A stretch of DNA of 64,000 bases from Parelaphostrongylus tenuis (taxonomy: Eukaryota; Nematoda; Chromadorea; Rhabditida; Metastrongylidae). Of the stretch, positions 21,928 through 33,610 are shown one piece after another. The position numbers were made by a program, and so were the translations under genes. The notes beneath the pieces were generated by a model. The model did no database searches. It saw only the letters and a program-made list of their open reading frames with translations, and was not told the DNA's origin. Within the stretch, counting starts at the first letter, position 1; each line of letters begins with the position of its first letter. The DNA is taken from positions 1-64,000 of the forward strand of contig JAHQIW010001530.1 in assembly GCA_019055375.1 (NCBI GenBank). Direction: 5' to 3'.

Positions 21928-21998
21928 CTGCTGATTGTCATCTTCTGTAGGAGAGCCAATCAGTCTGGCGGCAGGCATGATCGCACACTGCATCTCGC
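21928..21998 (-). CDS. possible internal exon of an unknown gene
   Basis: On minus, CTCTTCAG precedes and GTGAGT follows a 71-nt open stretch reading EMQCAIMPAARLIGSPTEDD and then NQQ. The splice signals are both strong. I do not recognise the protein. It may belong with the ORFs upstream on the same strand at 23247-24330. Seventy-one nucleotides can fit by chance, so confidence is limited. Confidence 0.4.
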
Positions 21999-22065
21999 CT
22001 GAAGAGCAAAGAAAGCAGCTCAATTTTCTCAGAGAAATAATTTGCATAAATATATGTACCAGTCT

Positions 22066-22745
22066 TTCATTTCGAGTGTTTTCTTAAGACAACAGCTCAA
22101 ATTTCAATATGTCTGATAATCATTATTCGAGCCACGCATGTCAGTGGTCTGTCAATGAGGGCTGACTTATAGAGCCCGATACACGTGTTTCGATCTTGCG
22201 ATCTCGTCTGTCGGGCAGTTGCCCTTTCTCGTCTTTTGCTAATCTCTGTGGGTGCTCCAGTCCCCACAATAAGAGTTGGCGACGACATACGTTTTACACT
22301 CCATGTCCAGTGAGGAACTCACCAAACACAGAGTGTTGTACACTCGAATGCTCGTGGCTAGTATATTTAATATAACATATCTTTTATTTCGAGTGTTTTC
22401 TTAAGACCACAGCTCAAATTTCAATACGCCTGATAATCACTATTTGAGCCACGCATGTCAGTGGTCTGTCAATGAGGGCTGACTTATAGAGCCCGATACA
22501 CGTGTTTCGATCTCTGTGTTTGGTGAGTTCCTCACTGGACATAGAGTGTAAAACGTACGTCGTCGCTAACTCTTATTGTGAGGACTGGAGCACTCACAGA
22601 GATTAGAAAAAGACGAGAAAGGGCAACTGCCCGACAGACGAGATCGCAAGATCGAAACACGTGTATCGGGCTCTATAAGTCAGCCCTCATTGACAGACCA
22701 CTGACATGCGTGGCTCAAATAATGATTATCAGACATATGTACCAG
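22066..22745. mobile_element. TIR3 elements, head-to-head pair
   Basis: TTTCGAGTGTTTTCTTAAG occurs at 22072 and again at 22387. The sequence from 22100 to 22350 (ATGTCAGTGGTCTGTCAAT ... GTGTTGTACACTCGAATG) is mirrored from 22735 back to 22510, so one partial copy faces another. The short ORFs in both orientations are shadows of this palindrome. Confidence 0.75.
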
Positions 22746-23246
22746 TGTATAAAAATAAAAAATACCGAGTCCCACATATTCGGAGGGGCTTGTTAAACTA
22801 GATATGCTACGGGTGGAGGGCGATCGATCAATGACCTGACGGGTTATATATGTGCGGTGCAACCTGTTCTTTGATTCTAAATGTTTTTCCTCACTTTGAA
22901 GGAAACTCCATAGGAAACTACTGACGCAAACCGTACGAGACTTCTTCTACACGATCAGAAGCTTGTGGTGCTTCCAGAAAGTTGTGCTATACACGTAATA
23001 AAAATGAAGAAAATGTAAAACGTAATTTTATTTTGGATTTCACAGAGTTCTAAAAGGGTGTTTCGAAATCTCGTCCAAGTGGAGTTGCATCGAGAGATAT
23101 ATGCTTTCGAATGACTGCTAACACTCCTTTGAAAAATTTTAGTACATCGAATGAGATTAAATATCCCTTTGTTCCCCTAAAACCGAAAGGTACGAATAAT
23201 GCATTTTCTTGAAGTCCGGTTTATAACAAAATGACATTAATTTCAA

Positions 23247-23480
23247 TTACCTATGCGAAAAACTTAACGGCTCATCATATTTTTCATAGAAGAATCGTTG
23301 TTTTTTCTTGTAAACCTTAGAAAGCTTTCCGCCTGGGTAATGGGTTTGTTCTAGAATGTCGACGATTATCATTGGTCTCCTCTTGACTGTGTCGGGTGAG
23401 GAAAATGAAATGATGGCTTGAGTCACCGCGTAATGAGACAAATCGGTCATTTCATTTTTTAGTTTAATAGTCAGGAACAC
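23247..23480 (-). CDS. unassigned coding-like ORF
   Basis: The minus frame reads LSHYAVTQAIISFSSPDTVK, then RRPMIIVDILEQTHYPGG and KKKQRFFYEKYDEPLSFSHR. Composition and the absence of stops for 78 codons suggest former or present coding sequence, possibly an exon with a CAAG acceptor. No domain is recognised. The next ORF upstream on the same strand is at 23581. Confidence 0.35.
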   Translation of the reverse strand: MFLTIKLKNEMTDLSHYAVTQAIISFSSPDTVKRRPMIIVDILEQTHYPGGKLSKVYKKKQRFFYEKYDEPLSFSHR

Positions 23481-23580
23481 CTTGCCGCAAAGAATTATAG
23501 CACCACGTTTTCAATAAGATAAAATGAAAAATTTCGTAGTATAGCTAATGCTTTTAACTTCACAACAAAAATCAAAGCCT

Positions 23581-23832
23581 CTAAAAACCCAACGTTCTTG
23601 ATGTAATAATAGATATGAGATAATCTGTATTAACGTACAGCTTCGCTTTTACAAATGCGTTTTGTTGTAAGTTCTCCTTTCTCCTGTTCACGGCACATTG
23701 AAACCGATTATTGTGTAAATGCTGTATCTGAGTTTCATCTCCGGCATCAATAAGCGCAATACCAGCATTTTTCAGCTGCGATTTTCCCTCCGCAGTTTTG
23801 GATCCACTCGGCAAATAACGAAGTTTAATCAC
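23581..23832 (-). CDS. unassigned coding-like ORF
   Basis: Minus frame with KLRYLPSGSKTAEGKSQLKN, then GIALIDAGDETQIQHLHNN and FQCAVNRRKENLQQNAFV. It looks protein-like but I do not recognise a family. It could be an exon of the same decaying gene as 23247-23480 and the coiled-coil piece at 24080-24330. Confidence 0.3.
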   Translation of the reverse strand: MIKLRYLPSGSKTAEGKSQLKNAGIALIDAGDETQIQHLHNNRFQCAVNRRKENLQQNAFVKAKLYVNTDYLISIITSRTLGF

Positions 23833-24079
23833 CTCAAGAACGTTTCTAGCTTATCAAATATTTCACTGAAACACTTTGACTGTGCGAAATTATATCTGTA
23901 TTAATTCAAAAACAAAGAATACAGTTTACTGGCATGTTTACGTAGCGCAGCGACCTTATAATTGACGCACGACAATTTAATAATCTCCGTCTCGATAGTT
24001 CTGCGGAATCTTTGATCATTTTTATCTGGAGAAGAGGCATCCAACTAAATTCGATGTCAAACTGGGATATTATTACTTT

Positions 24080-24330
24080 TTCAAAGTAGCACAGATTTCC
24101 TTCTCGTTATTCAAAGAGCATTTGAGGTTTTCGTCACTGTTTTTTTCAAAATATCAATGATGGAACTTGAAAAATTTGATTGAACCCAATTCTTATAGTT
24201 GTTCGAAATTTTTTAATAAGAGATCTCGTTCACTCGTCAAAGTTTCACTATTTTTGTTTGCTCTTTTCGCTTCCAGTAGGGCATTATCGCGCTGTCTTTT
24301 TAATATTTCGACATTAAATTATGAATAATC
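24080..24330 (-). pseudogene. decayed coiled-coil coding segment
   Basis: On minus, LKRQRDNALLEAKRANKNSE and TSERDLLLKNFEQL have the heptad-like, charge-rich pattern of a coiled coil. After a single-base shift it continues YKNWVQSNFSSSIIDILKK, and after another NNEKEICATLKK. Two frameshifts in 80 codons indicate decay. The protein family is not known to me. Confidence 0.4.
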
Positions 24331-25702
24331 AACCACAGCTAACAATGCGAATAACATTAGCAATACATACAATATGCATGTATAAATGTATTAGTGTTTC
24401 TTACTGTTTAGTGATTCACCGTGGCTTTCAATTCCTGAACACCAAATAACTGAACAAAAGATTCATGCTTCTAGGCGCACTGGAACTGAGGAGTTTCACA
24501 TGGTCATATGGCTCTACAAAATGACTGTCATGGTCAAATGATGCGTCACGTCAGCGCAGCTACTGAGAGATGAGGTGTCGTCACCAAGATTTTATCCTAC
24601 TCTGGTGAGGCTAGGCGGTGTTCCAGAAAACGTGAAGCTCTGGCGAAAAATCAGCGGAGTTTTACAAACCGTACATACATACATATTTGAGAGTTAATCA
24701 TAGAACGGACATATCTGTCTCCATCCGGCATATGATGAGTAGGAAAAGAAGGTCTCACTTCCACAACATTGACGACAAAAACCAGTAGTAGGAGTTGGAG
24801 GCATGTTTGTTATTAAAAAATGCGTTTGTCTATTGAAGAACTTGGATTGTTGGAACGTATGGGTGTTCTTCCTACTAAAGAATTTTATAGAAATTTACTT
24901 GGCAATATGCTGTTTTTTGCGACAATCAAGTGTTCTGATCCTTTTAATTCTACTAAATGGCTACCATCGAAACACTCAGTGAAGTTTAAATAACGGGCTA
25001 GCTAGTCCGAAAGTAAAGAGAATTTTATCTTTGTTGGAACAGCAAACTAAAACGGCTATTCCGAAAACCATGATGGGTGCTGAAATGTTCATTTGTTAGG
25101 CTGTCTAGTTACTGAAGGTACAGTGGAGAATTCAGAAGTACTAGGTACTGATTGAAAGGCCTGCAAATGCAAGGTAAAAGTTGACCAGTGCTAAAGTAAG
25201 AGCAAAGGCAAATTTGGAGGACGAAACAGGCGTCTGCTTAGCATTTATCAGATTTCACAAACAGCTTAAAGCATGTTGTCTTATTATCGGAGTTTTATTG
25301 CTTTTGAGCGAGGTCCATGAAAAGCGGTCGAATAAGGAGGTATGGTTCATTTTACTTTACATATTGCGAAATGCAGACCCTATCAAGGCTTGCGATGATT
25401 GCTAAAACCCTTTGCAAATAGGTCAGCAAAAGTCACACACTGTAGAAAATATATTTCGAATTGCACTCTTACAATGTCGTTCATGGAAATGTGAAAGCTG
25501 AGCTACGAGTGCTTTATTATTCCAAAGACATAGGTTCTGAGTTCTTGGTTTTTTAGTTTTTTAGTTGTACTCAAGGAAGTTATAATTTTTTTTAGGACTA
25601 ATGGCGTTCTTTTTGCTATAAATCCACTTGCAAAACATTCTTCATTGGTAGTCTTTCCCTTCGTAGCAAAAAGATATATTTGATCAGAATTTTATTACGT
25701 AT
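24331..25702. other. nothing identified
   Basis: No repeat family, ORF or RNA gene that I can support. The 74-codon ORF at 25181-25405 lacks any context. Confidence 0.3.
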
Positions 25703-26248
25703 TAGGTTGGAAAGAAAATTACATTGTTTGGGTGGGAATGTCGTTTTTTTCGCATGAATCGTATGTGATTTTTATACCATTCAGAAGATCCACTTCTTGC
25801 GCATCTATTTATATACAATTTGTGTACATCTGCTGCGCAATGGAAGTGTCCAGGGAACAAAAACGTTTGTTGATGCTTTACGGGTACAAATTTGGTTCAA
25901 ATGCTGCTGATGCTGCTCGCCGAATCAACAAAGCATGGGGTGAACGTACGGTTGGAAAATCAACAGTCCGCGAGGATTTCGTGAGATTATGGCCGGAAAT
26001 GAAGAGTTGACCAACAGACCGAGATTCGGACAACCAACCGAACTCAATGACGAAGATTTGATTTCTGGTTTGGAAAATCAGCCGTCATCAAGTTTTTGTG
26101 AACTGGCAGCAGGCCTGGCGGACCGATGGAAATAGTGGTGGATATTGATGGTCTATATTTTCAAGAATAGGTGTTGTTGTTTGCTGTCTGAATACATTCG
26201 TAATTTTTGAATATTTTGTCAAACCATGGAATCTTCGTTTCCAACCTA
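25703..26248 (+). mobile_element. internally deleted mariner element with both TIRs
   Basis: The termini are TAGGTTGGAAAGAAAATTAC on the left and, reading inward from the right, TAGGTTGGAAACGAAGATTC. The TIRs of about 28 nt pair further through ATTGTTTG/ATGGTTTG, and TA occurs at each end, as expected for mariner insertion. The 546-bp length against the usual 1.3 kb shows loss of the catalytic core. The element is non-autonomous. Confidence 0.85.
25840..26140 (+). pseudogene. mariner transposase, N-terminal DNA-binding remnant
   Basis: From the ATG at 25840: MEVSREQKRLLMLYGYKFG, then NAADAARRINKAWGERTVG and STVREDF, the N-terminal helix-turn-helix of mariner transposase. A frameshift near 25985 must be crossed to reach EELTNRPRFGQPTELNDED, then LISGLENQPSSSF, matching the linker RSGRPTELDxxxLxxLVExNP. 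The DDD catalytic domain is absent. Confidence 0.8.
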
Positions 26249-26631
26249 GTGACTGCCAACAAATCTGCTGTGAATTCTGAAATGGCTAATTACAGCAAAA
26301 GTAAGCGTTATCTCCTCTTCATTATCAGAGCGTACTACAGAAGTACTTTTCAAAAACAAATCCAATAAAATCGCCATCTTTCGTGCTATCGAATCATCGC
26401 AAAAATTTGTATAACTTATAAAATGTTAAATTATAACCCTTACACATTTGTTTGTAGATGGAATTGCCATGAGAGCAAATACGATTGCATGCTAGAGGAG
26501 TATCGCTTGAGTTCAACTACTGCTTTGGCAATCAAAGACACTTGTATAACTTTGAAGAATCGTTTTGCTTTTGCGACAACTCCATCTTAAAGCAAATGTG
26601 TAAGTGTTATCGAGCACTGATAGGATTGCAT
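26249..26631. other. nothing identified
   Basis: Short interval between the mariner and the RTE copy with no supportable feature. Confidence 0.3.
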
Positions 26632-28140
26632 TTATTTCGACACCGTAAAACGCTTTTTCATAGTTGGTAAAGGTCGAAACAATAGCATACGGTAGTCCCG
26701 ACAGAATTCGATGACTCGTGACAAGGTTCGCATGTGGCTCATGCAGCAGGATCCCTCACGAAATCCTGCTTCTTCAAAAGGCTGTGCCTCATACAAGATC
26801 TCCGATATGCGCCAAGAGATGATCTTCGTGAAGAGCTCATATAGTATACTCAACAAGCATATCTTCATCATCAGTTGTCATAATTCTTAGGTGGGATCAC
26901 TGTGCACGATGTCCTCCACTGCTCTGAATATTTTTCTTTCTGAAGAGATGATGTCATTTGTCTTACGAGAAGTACATGTAGATTGTGGCCACCAGCTCTA
27001 AGGAAATCGGCTGTGATATTACGAGATCCTGGAGCTGTGCCTCCCTCCATGCTTTCAGCCACTTTAGAGGCTAAAATCTCGCGTGGGCTTGCACCAATGG
27101 AGATTTAGGGGTCTGAGACGGGAGATGTAGAAGGGAAAAGATTGGTGTAGAACTTTTCCGTCATCAGTTGCATATAATGGAGGTATATAGTTATGATTTC
27201 CTTTTGGTTCATTAAGGCGGATAGCGGAATATGTTAGCTGCAAAGATCTCGACAACAGTTCTCCAGATTTGATCGTTTTTGTGCTCCTTCTAGTCCTTCT
27301 AGTAACTTTCTTGCCACTACCGTAGTAAAATTCTCCTATAACGATCTTCTACAGATGGTATTTATAAACCTAGTTAGCTGTGCTGTGGAGGGATTAAGCT
27401 ACAGCTCTCCTCCATTTTAGAGCAACTTCCTTAACAATGATGGAAATGCGGCCTGAACTTAATGTTCTAGTTGACGCAAGTTACAAGTTCATCGACAAGC
27501 AACTCGTAGTTGCGACCGACTTTTCTCTTATTTGCCAGTCATATAAGAAGAGGATTCTACTGCAACAGTTCTCTTTGTACACAACCTGTTTTATTTTCCT
27601 TGGCTGATGGCTCTATTGGTTAATAAAGTCGTTTCATTTCCAGTTTATGATTAAATCAATTCTTCGCACTAAGGAGATGGTGATCAGATCCAGTAAGGAG
27701 TTCGGGTACCACTGAGGTGTCAAAGAGGCACCATTCAACTTCTGTAAGTATGTAATCGATCTCCGCCTGAGTTGTGCTAGTGGGAGTCTCTCGTATTTAT
27801 CGGCAGTTTTCTCTCTTCTCCAGAAACGAGTTTCTATGATACAGACGTTTTGCTCACAGAAGTCCTGCAAGACGGTCTCCCTTCTCGTTTTCGTTCTTCC
27901 ACTTCAAACTTTCTTACTTATATTCAGTTTTGCTCACAGTTTCTAACTGGCATTGAAGTCTCCAGAAACGGTCTTATAGAAAGATCTGTCTTGCGGACAA
28001 CTTTCTCATACTTGTTGTAAAACGCCTCTAATTCGCCCTTCAACTTAACGAATTGGTGAGTAAAAGCAGCAGCAGTTGATGATACTAACTTTTTCATGCG
28101 GAATTAAGATTCAAGGGATATCCAGATAGAGTGATGGGAT
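26632..28140 (-). mobile_element. RTE-class LINE: endonuclease and reverse transcriptase, degenerate
   Basis: From 5-prime to 3-prime on minus, first the APE-type endonuclease: VSIINC near 28080, ELEAFYNKYEKVVRKTDLS, then AEIDYIL and VVPELLTGSDHHLL near 27690, the family's terminal GSDHxLL. The linker with TSSLQKEKYSEQWRTSCTVI (26871-27062) follows. Then comes reverse transcriptase with LLSILYELFTKII and CMSHMRTLSRVIEFCRDYR. It stops at the YxKAF motif (26640), so the 3-prime part of the RT is missing. Frameshifts separate the blocks. 5-prime truncation is usual for LINEs; here the 3-prime side is lost, implying later deletion. Confidence 0.82.
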
Positions 28141-29749
28141 TTTGTACGAAGCGACTGGTTGAGACAAGATACATTAAACAGAGAGAGTTTTACAAGGGTA
28201 TTTATGGCGATAAAAGGGCCCATCAGTCCAAAAAATCGATATTTTCAATTTTCCGGTAGCTACGTCTTTGGGATAGCAATTCATTCTCAACTCTGTTTTC
28301 ACGTTTCTTTGGACTATATTGCAAGAGTGTAATTCGAAAATGCTTTTATACATGCCTGAGAGCTGATGTTGAACCTTGCACTTATACAGTGCAATACATG
28401 TGTCGACCTAACAGCCTGGTGCAGTTGCAGCTGCATAGCTCATTTTCGCCAGTTGCATAGTGCATTTTTGCTCAGTCCTTTCGTTGAGGATCTACCCCTC
28501 GCACAGAAAAGTCTAGGACAAACGTTTCATACGCTCCGATAAGTGATCAAATCACCGAATGGGCAGCGCAGTGCATTGCGCTGTATAAGTGCCCACAATA
28601 AACCTCAACCACGTCTCACAAATGACTATGTGGCATGCTGAAATTTCAGCGAGGTCTCAGAAAGCATTCGAAGCGAAGAAGCAACGACACAAAGTTCCTT
28701 CTACAATTTTGGTACAAAAAATCTAGAGATTTCTGCGAGGAGCGAACAACGATCAAAACGAGTGTCTCTTGATAACGTGTCCATTTGAGGCGGTACTGAA
28801 ATCGTTAAGCGCAGCTCATATGAGAGAGACGTGAATCTCGATAACAATTCATTGATTTTTTTCTGTTTTTAAGACATTCCCAGATTTTTGTATTGAAATC
28901 GTAGAACTAACTTTGTGCTAATGTTTTATAGGAATAAGCTGTTTTTTTTGCTTCACATTTAGACCATAAATCCGCTACGATGTTCAAGCGACAAACTAGC
29001 TACCTTGAGTGAGAAACGTGATCTTCTTTTCGCTGTAAGAGCGTTCAATGTAAACCTTCTTATGAACAATTTAGCAAGCAAATTGCTGAGATTCGCGCTA
29101 TCGAATTCTCGCAATGATTCAGCGAGGATCTACCCCGCATATCTCAGCAGTGCAACCAAAGCATAGTGTTATGCATAACACAATTTTTGTTGGTGCAACA
29201 TAATAAGGGAAGGTTTTTATAAATCAAGCAGATTAACGCATTGACAAAATTTAAGCTTTTGAGTGATAGCTGAAAGTGGTATAAAATAAAAGGGCCGTAA
29301 AATTCAAAAGGAGGGGTGACTAGTGCGAACAAAATGCCATTTTTTTCGCTATTAACACAAGCAGAAAATGTCTTTTTTAGAACCCAAGGCATGGTATTAG
29401 AATCTTCCTGAGCTAGTGAATAACTGACATTAATCAAGTGGAGTAGCTCTTTCTTAAAAGAAACCAAGGATTCAAGAGCGCATTCTTTGAGGTGCGATTG
29501 CATGCGTTAGAATTGTAGTTAAAAGTAATAGTTTTCAGAGCACTTAAGCGTTATTTTTGATAAAATACACTTGTAAAACTTATTTAATAATAAATTCGAT
29601 TTTTAGCATCACAGTGCTAGGAAGCAGAATATTACTATGTAATACCGAAGAAAAGATATAACTTGAAAACGACATCGTCAAAAGATGGAAGAGTCTTTTC
29701 AGCCCTAGAACATCCTCGATCGGTCTGTCAACTTTACTCATTCACTTCT
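28141..29749. other. mostly unannotated
   Basis: A short strong hairpin lies at about 28560-28595 (GGGCAGCGCAGTGC, then loop, then the complementary GCGCTG and TGCCC). The 119-codon minus ORF at 29144-29503 has no recognisable domain. Nothing else is supported. Confidence 0.3.
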
Positions 29750-30830
29750 GCTCTGTTTGTTGACTTGGTCTCAATATCATCTCCGAATCAACTGAAAGGA
29801 AGCCCGGCTGCTAGGACCGGATGGTGAACAAATTTCTTGGAAACGACATCATAAAGATATGAGGACTTGTAAACGCTCTTGTAAAATTAAGTCAGAATAT
29901 CAGTCTGCACAACTAGCAATAAGGTCAGTCTCAGTACCCCGTACACTTGGAGTTTCCGCGCATGGCTTCAGGCGGCGAGACAACCGATGGAAGACCACAA
30001 AACCACGGGATACGAAGGTTACTAGGGATACTCGGGGCGCCGTTGAAACCGGATCTATTGAAAACGCAGTCGACACGCTATGAAGATTGTTTTCTATTCT
30101 GTACGTATAATGCCAGAACACTCTCCACTGAACCGATCTTCAAGCATTTCCTGAAGCAGCAAATCGCATAATTGTCGCACAAGAAACGAGAACGAGAAAG
30201 ACCGACATACGTCATTTGAAAAACGGCACGCTCGTAATTCGCAGAGGAAAGGTGCCATCACGAAATTTCGGAGGCGTACGCTTTGTCAATCACCCGTCCA
30301 TCACCCATATCGTCGACTCATACGATACCCTTCTTCCTCACCTAACTATTCCTAGACTCGAACTGAAGCGTAATACTAAAATCACTGTCACCAACTGTTA
30401 TTCACCAACCGTCGCAGCTGATGAACATCATTCGGACGCTTTTTACCAGCAGTTGGAAGAAGTTATCCGTAGTGATAAGGCATATTGCAATTTCGTTGTC
30501 AGAGACTTCAATGTCGGATTAGGAATGGCTAATGAGAGCGAATACGGGATTGGAAAATTTGGATTAGGAGAAAGAAACGAAAATAGAAACCGTCTCTTTG
30601 GATTCCTTCCTGCGGCACGTCTCTTCTACGGAAATTAACTTTTCTAGAAGAAAGAACACCGCCGTTGACTGGGTAACGGTCGACCTTCGCTCCTCTTTGC
30701 CAGATTTTTTCAAATTGATATTCGCATGACATTTCAAAGGACGGCAGTGAATAATCTCGGCGTTCACGTATCTCTATATCAAACTCCTCCTCGTGCCTGG
30801 GTAGTGATATTGCTATGAAATGGTAATAAT
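29750..30830 (+). mobile_element. RTE-class LINE, 5-prime half with endonuclease
   Basis: A leader region (GGAAGCCCGGCTGCTAGGAC) is followed by an ORF with TYNARTLSTE (30108), the usual start of the RTE APE endonuclease. After a frameshift the frame 30216-30638 reads RGKVPSRNFGGVRFVNHPSI, TNCYSPTVAADEHHSDAFY and RDFNVGLG, then GKFGLGERNENRNRLFGFLP. The expected VxDFNxxLG metal/DNA motif appears as VRDFNVGLG. A stop follows at 30638, and weaker similarity runs on to about 30830 (SCLGSD). The reverse transcriptase is absent. Confidence 0.85.
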
Positions 30831-30902
30831 TTGATAGTTCGAGAGATCTACTTTCTATTGACCTCGTTAATAAAGTTAGTAGTCAACTGTAAAAAACTTG
30901 GG

Positions 30903-31022
30903 TGTTTCAGCTGGCGCGAGGTTCCTAGTTGTGACGATGTTGATGTCGTTATCACTGCATTCTAAACTCATTATCAACAGCGACAATAACGCCGTCACAA
31001 CTACGAACCTCATTCCACCTAA
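30903..31022. repeat. short inverted repeat
   Basis: GAGGTTCCTAGTTGTGACG is complementary to CGTCACAACTACGAACCTC with one mismatch in 19. The outer AACTTGGGTG and CACCTAAAACAACTT pair less well. It probably represents a small foldback element. Confidence 0.55.
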
Positions 31023-32354
31023 AACAACTTAATTTTTTCATACTCAAGTAATATTTTAGTTGTGAGATCTTTATATAATTTGTGGTTTTCATCTTGAAAA
31101 ATTATTGTTGTTGTTTTTGATCAAAGTTAGTGTAAACTTCAAATATTCATACGGTATTCAGAATTTTTTCCTCAGTCCAATAGCTGGAGCGAAGAAAGTT
31201 TTTCTTCTGCACATTTTCGAAACTACTAAATAGGTACAGGATTTCGCAGAACTACATCAGTGCAGGTAAAATTTCAAAGCGTTTCTTCCTGTATAATTTT
31301 GGTGTTATTCAAAACCAGTCCGAGGTCACATCAATTATTGTTATCTCCGCCAAGCAAGCGTATTTGTTATTGATAGGATTGTAATCAGGTGGAAACCGTG
31401 TCCAGTGATTTCATCACATATAGCTGAATTCTTATCTTTTTTGAAACATTTGCTTGTGAAAGTAGTCGCTTTTCACAAAAAGCGAATTTTTAGACTGTAT
31501 GCATGAGGAATAATCTAAAAATTCCTATAGAATTCGTTTCCCTCTCGCAAGCGTCTTCTACAATCCACAATTTATGAAAAATCGTGAAATGCTTCTGACT
31601 ACTCTTCTTGCACCAGTTTCGATTGTGTATTATTTTCTATGAAATAGTGCGAAAGGTTATAGCCTCTATAAGTGTGGTCTTAGTGATGAACCTTGCTCTT
31701 TTTCATTAGATGAAGTTTCAGGAGACATCGGGAGAAAACATGAGAACAAAAGATTTCTTCAGTTAACCCTTTGAGGATTCCGTGTGCACTTATGAGCACA
31801 CAATTCTACGGAAACCTTTCTTGTTGGACACAGATTATTCTTGATGAATCTATAGCAATACAAAAGTATCTCCAGGTACTCTTCCGTTACACCATACTAT
31901 TTGAACCTTTGGTAAAAACCTGGTTTTTGCTTTTATTTTGAGTGTAAATAATCATTCGATAGCTGAAATCAAGTCAATTTGAACGGTATACTATATTTTC
32001 TAAATAGCCTATTTTGTGCTGTAACAATCGGAATTAAATTTCGTTTCAGATAGACGAATTTGTCGTCGTATCGATTTCAAAGACATAATCGATTTTTAAG
32101 GGGTACTCTTTACAGCTCTGTCACAGTCAAAAGATGATTAGGTTTCGCTCTCCAAAGGGTGGGATTTCGCGACAATGGCTCCAAGTCACCGTACTTTTTG
32201 CAGCATATCGATTACCTCCTAAACGTAATCTTCTTTTGACTGATAGAGTACAACAGAAAGTTTTTTCGAAAACAGAGTTACTACGGGAATCGTCGAGATT
32301 TTAGCCAAAGAAGAACTATCGATATCGGCTTTTACATCATCCGACAGCACTTAG
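31023..32354. other. AT-rich, no gene
   Basis: Weak REP6-like blocks (31930-32050) resemble 14790-14840 and 20450-20540. No coding or RNA feature is supported. Confidence 0.3.
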
Positions 32355-32600
32355 CTAATTTTCTCTTCTACCTCTGCTTTTGATTTTAGCCTAACATCAT
32401 CTTTGCATCAACAAGTAGGAAGCCCGGCCTAGGATCCATCGCCGAAATCTATTCCGTGGAAACGACATTGTGAAAACCTAAAAACGCTCTTGCAAGGTTA
32501 CGTCAGGAAACCATGGAATATTATAAGCACGACCAGCAATATGCCAACTGAAATACGTTCGCATGTCCGCACAACTAGAGAAGACGGAAAATCTAAGTAT
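32355..32600 (+). mobile_element. RTE 5-prime leader fragment
   Basis: AGGAAGCCCGGCCTAGGA and GGAAACGACATTGTGAAAACC match the leader of the plus-strand RTE (29805-29880; GGAAACGACATCATAAAG). It contains no coding part. Confidence 0.55.
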
Positions 32601-33517
32601 CTAAGTAACAGTCATTGAAAGTTTACCGCAAGAGCCTTGTTCAGCGACAAATGCTTGAGTATGAAGGACATTTTCATTCTTCTGTTAAAGCGCATTAAGG
32701 AGGTCACTGAAAAAGTCCATCTTCAAAACTTCGAGATTCCAGCTATTCAACGATTGCTAGAGCTTTTGAAAAAAATCAGAAAATGCGAAATCCTATATTT
32801 CAAAACAAGATAGGAACGTGTAAAGAGATCCAAATCTACAAAACCTAATGTTCTTTTGACTGTTGCATCGCTCTAAAGAGTCATCCCAAAAAGCAAACAC
32901 ATCATTGAATTTGACAGACATTTTCCTATCTAAGACTTATAAACTGCTCACGTAAAACATCTTATTTGGCGAGGAGCTCCTGAATGTGGAACAAAAGCTT
33001 GTTCCGACTGACACAAAGCACGAAAAACAGGCTATTTTAGAAATATAATACGTGTTCAAAATTCAGCTGATTTGAGCTATCGAATGATTGCCAAAAAGTA
33101 TTACAAAAGTAAACAACGCCTTTTTATCAAGAAGCTCTCTAAAACGGAGTGGAAATAGTGGGAAAGAACTGTACACCTTCACCTCTTATCCGCATATCAT
33201 AGCTATGAATAAAGAATTCGAACAAAATTACTCTTTGATCTGAGAAACGCGAATCTGGAGTGCACCAATAGTCAAAAAAACATTGAGAATCACCGGTGAA
33301 GTGGGATCGCATGCATTGAGTAGCACTATTTTTAATGATCTATTCATTGTTTTCCACTTTTCAGCCAGTATGATGAACTGTGTGTAGTTTATGCAGTAAA
33401 GTATATGATAAGTGAATGAAATGAGAGATAAAATTGATTGAATTGTGGGTAAGTACAATTAAAATATTATAGAAATATCGATAAAGAGTCCAATATAGCC
33501 TTTTCCATACTGTTTGC
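32601..33517. other. nothing identified
   Basis: Contains weak REP6-like words (ATCGAATGATTGCCAAAAAG near 33075) only. Confidence 0.3.
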
Positions 33518-33610
33518 TTCGAGTGTTTTCATAAAACCATTCTCAAATTCCAGTATTTCTGGTAATTATTTTTAAGCCACGCTTATGGCGCTCTGGGCGC
33601 TCAGTTTGAG
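33518..33610 (+). mobile_element. TIR3 terminal fragment
   Basis: TTCGAGTGTTTTCATAAAACC followed by CTCAAATTCCAGTATTTCTG and AAGCCACGC matches the TIR3 terminus at 22072-22140, ending abruptly. Confidence 0.5.

Noticed and set aside
22097..22862. Matching ORFs on both strands with QTRSQDRNTCIGLYKSALID
   Set aside because: The same protein appears in opposite orientation because the TIR3 pair is palindromic; it is non-coding repeat.
28480..28620. Possible further tSINE-B head (GCAGCGCAGTGCATTGCGC)
   Set aside because: Neither box B nor the family body follows; only a hairpin remains.
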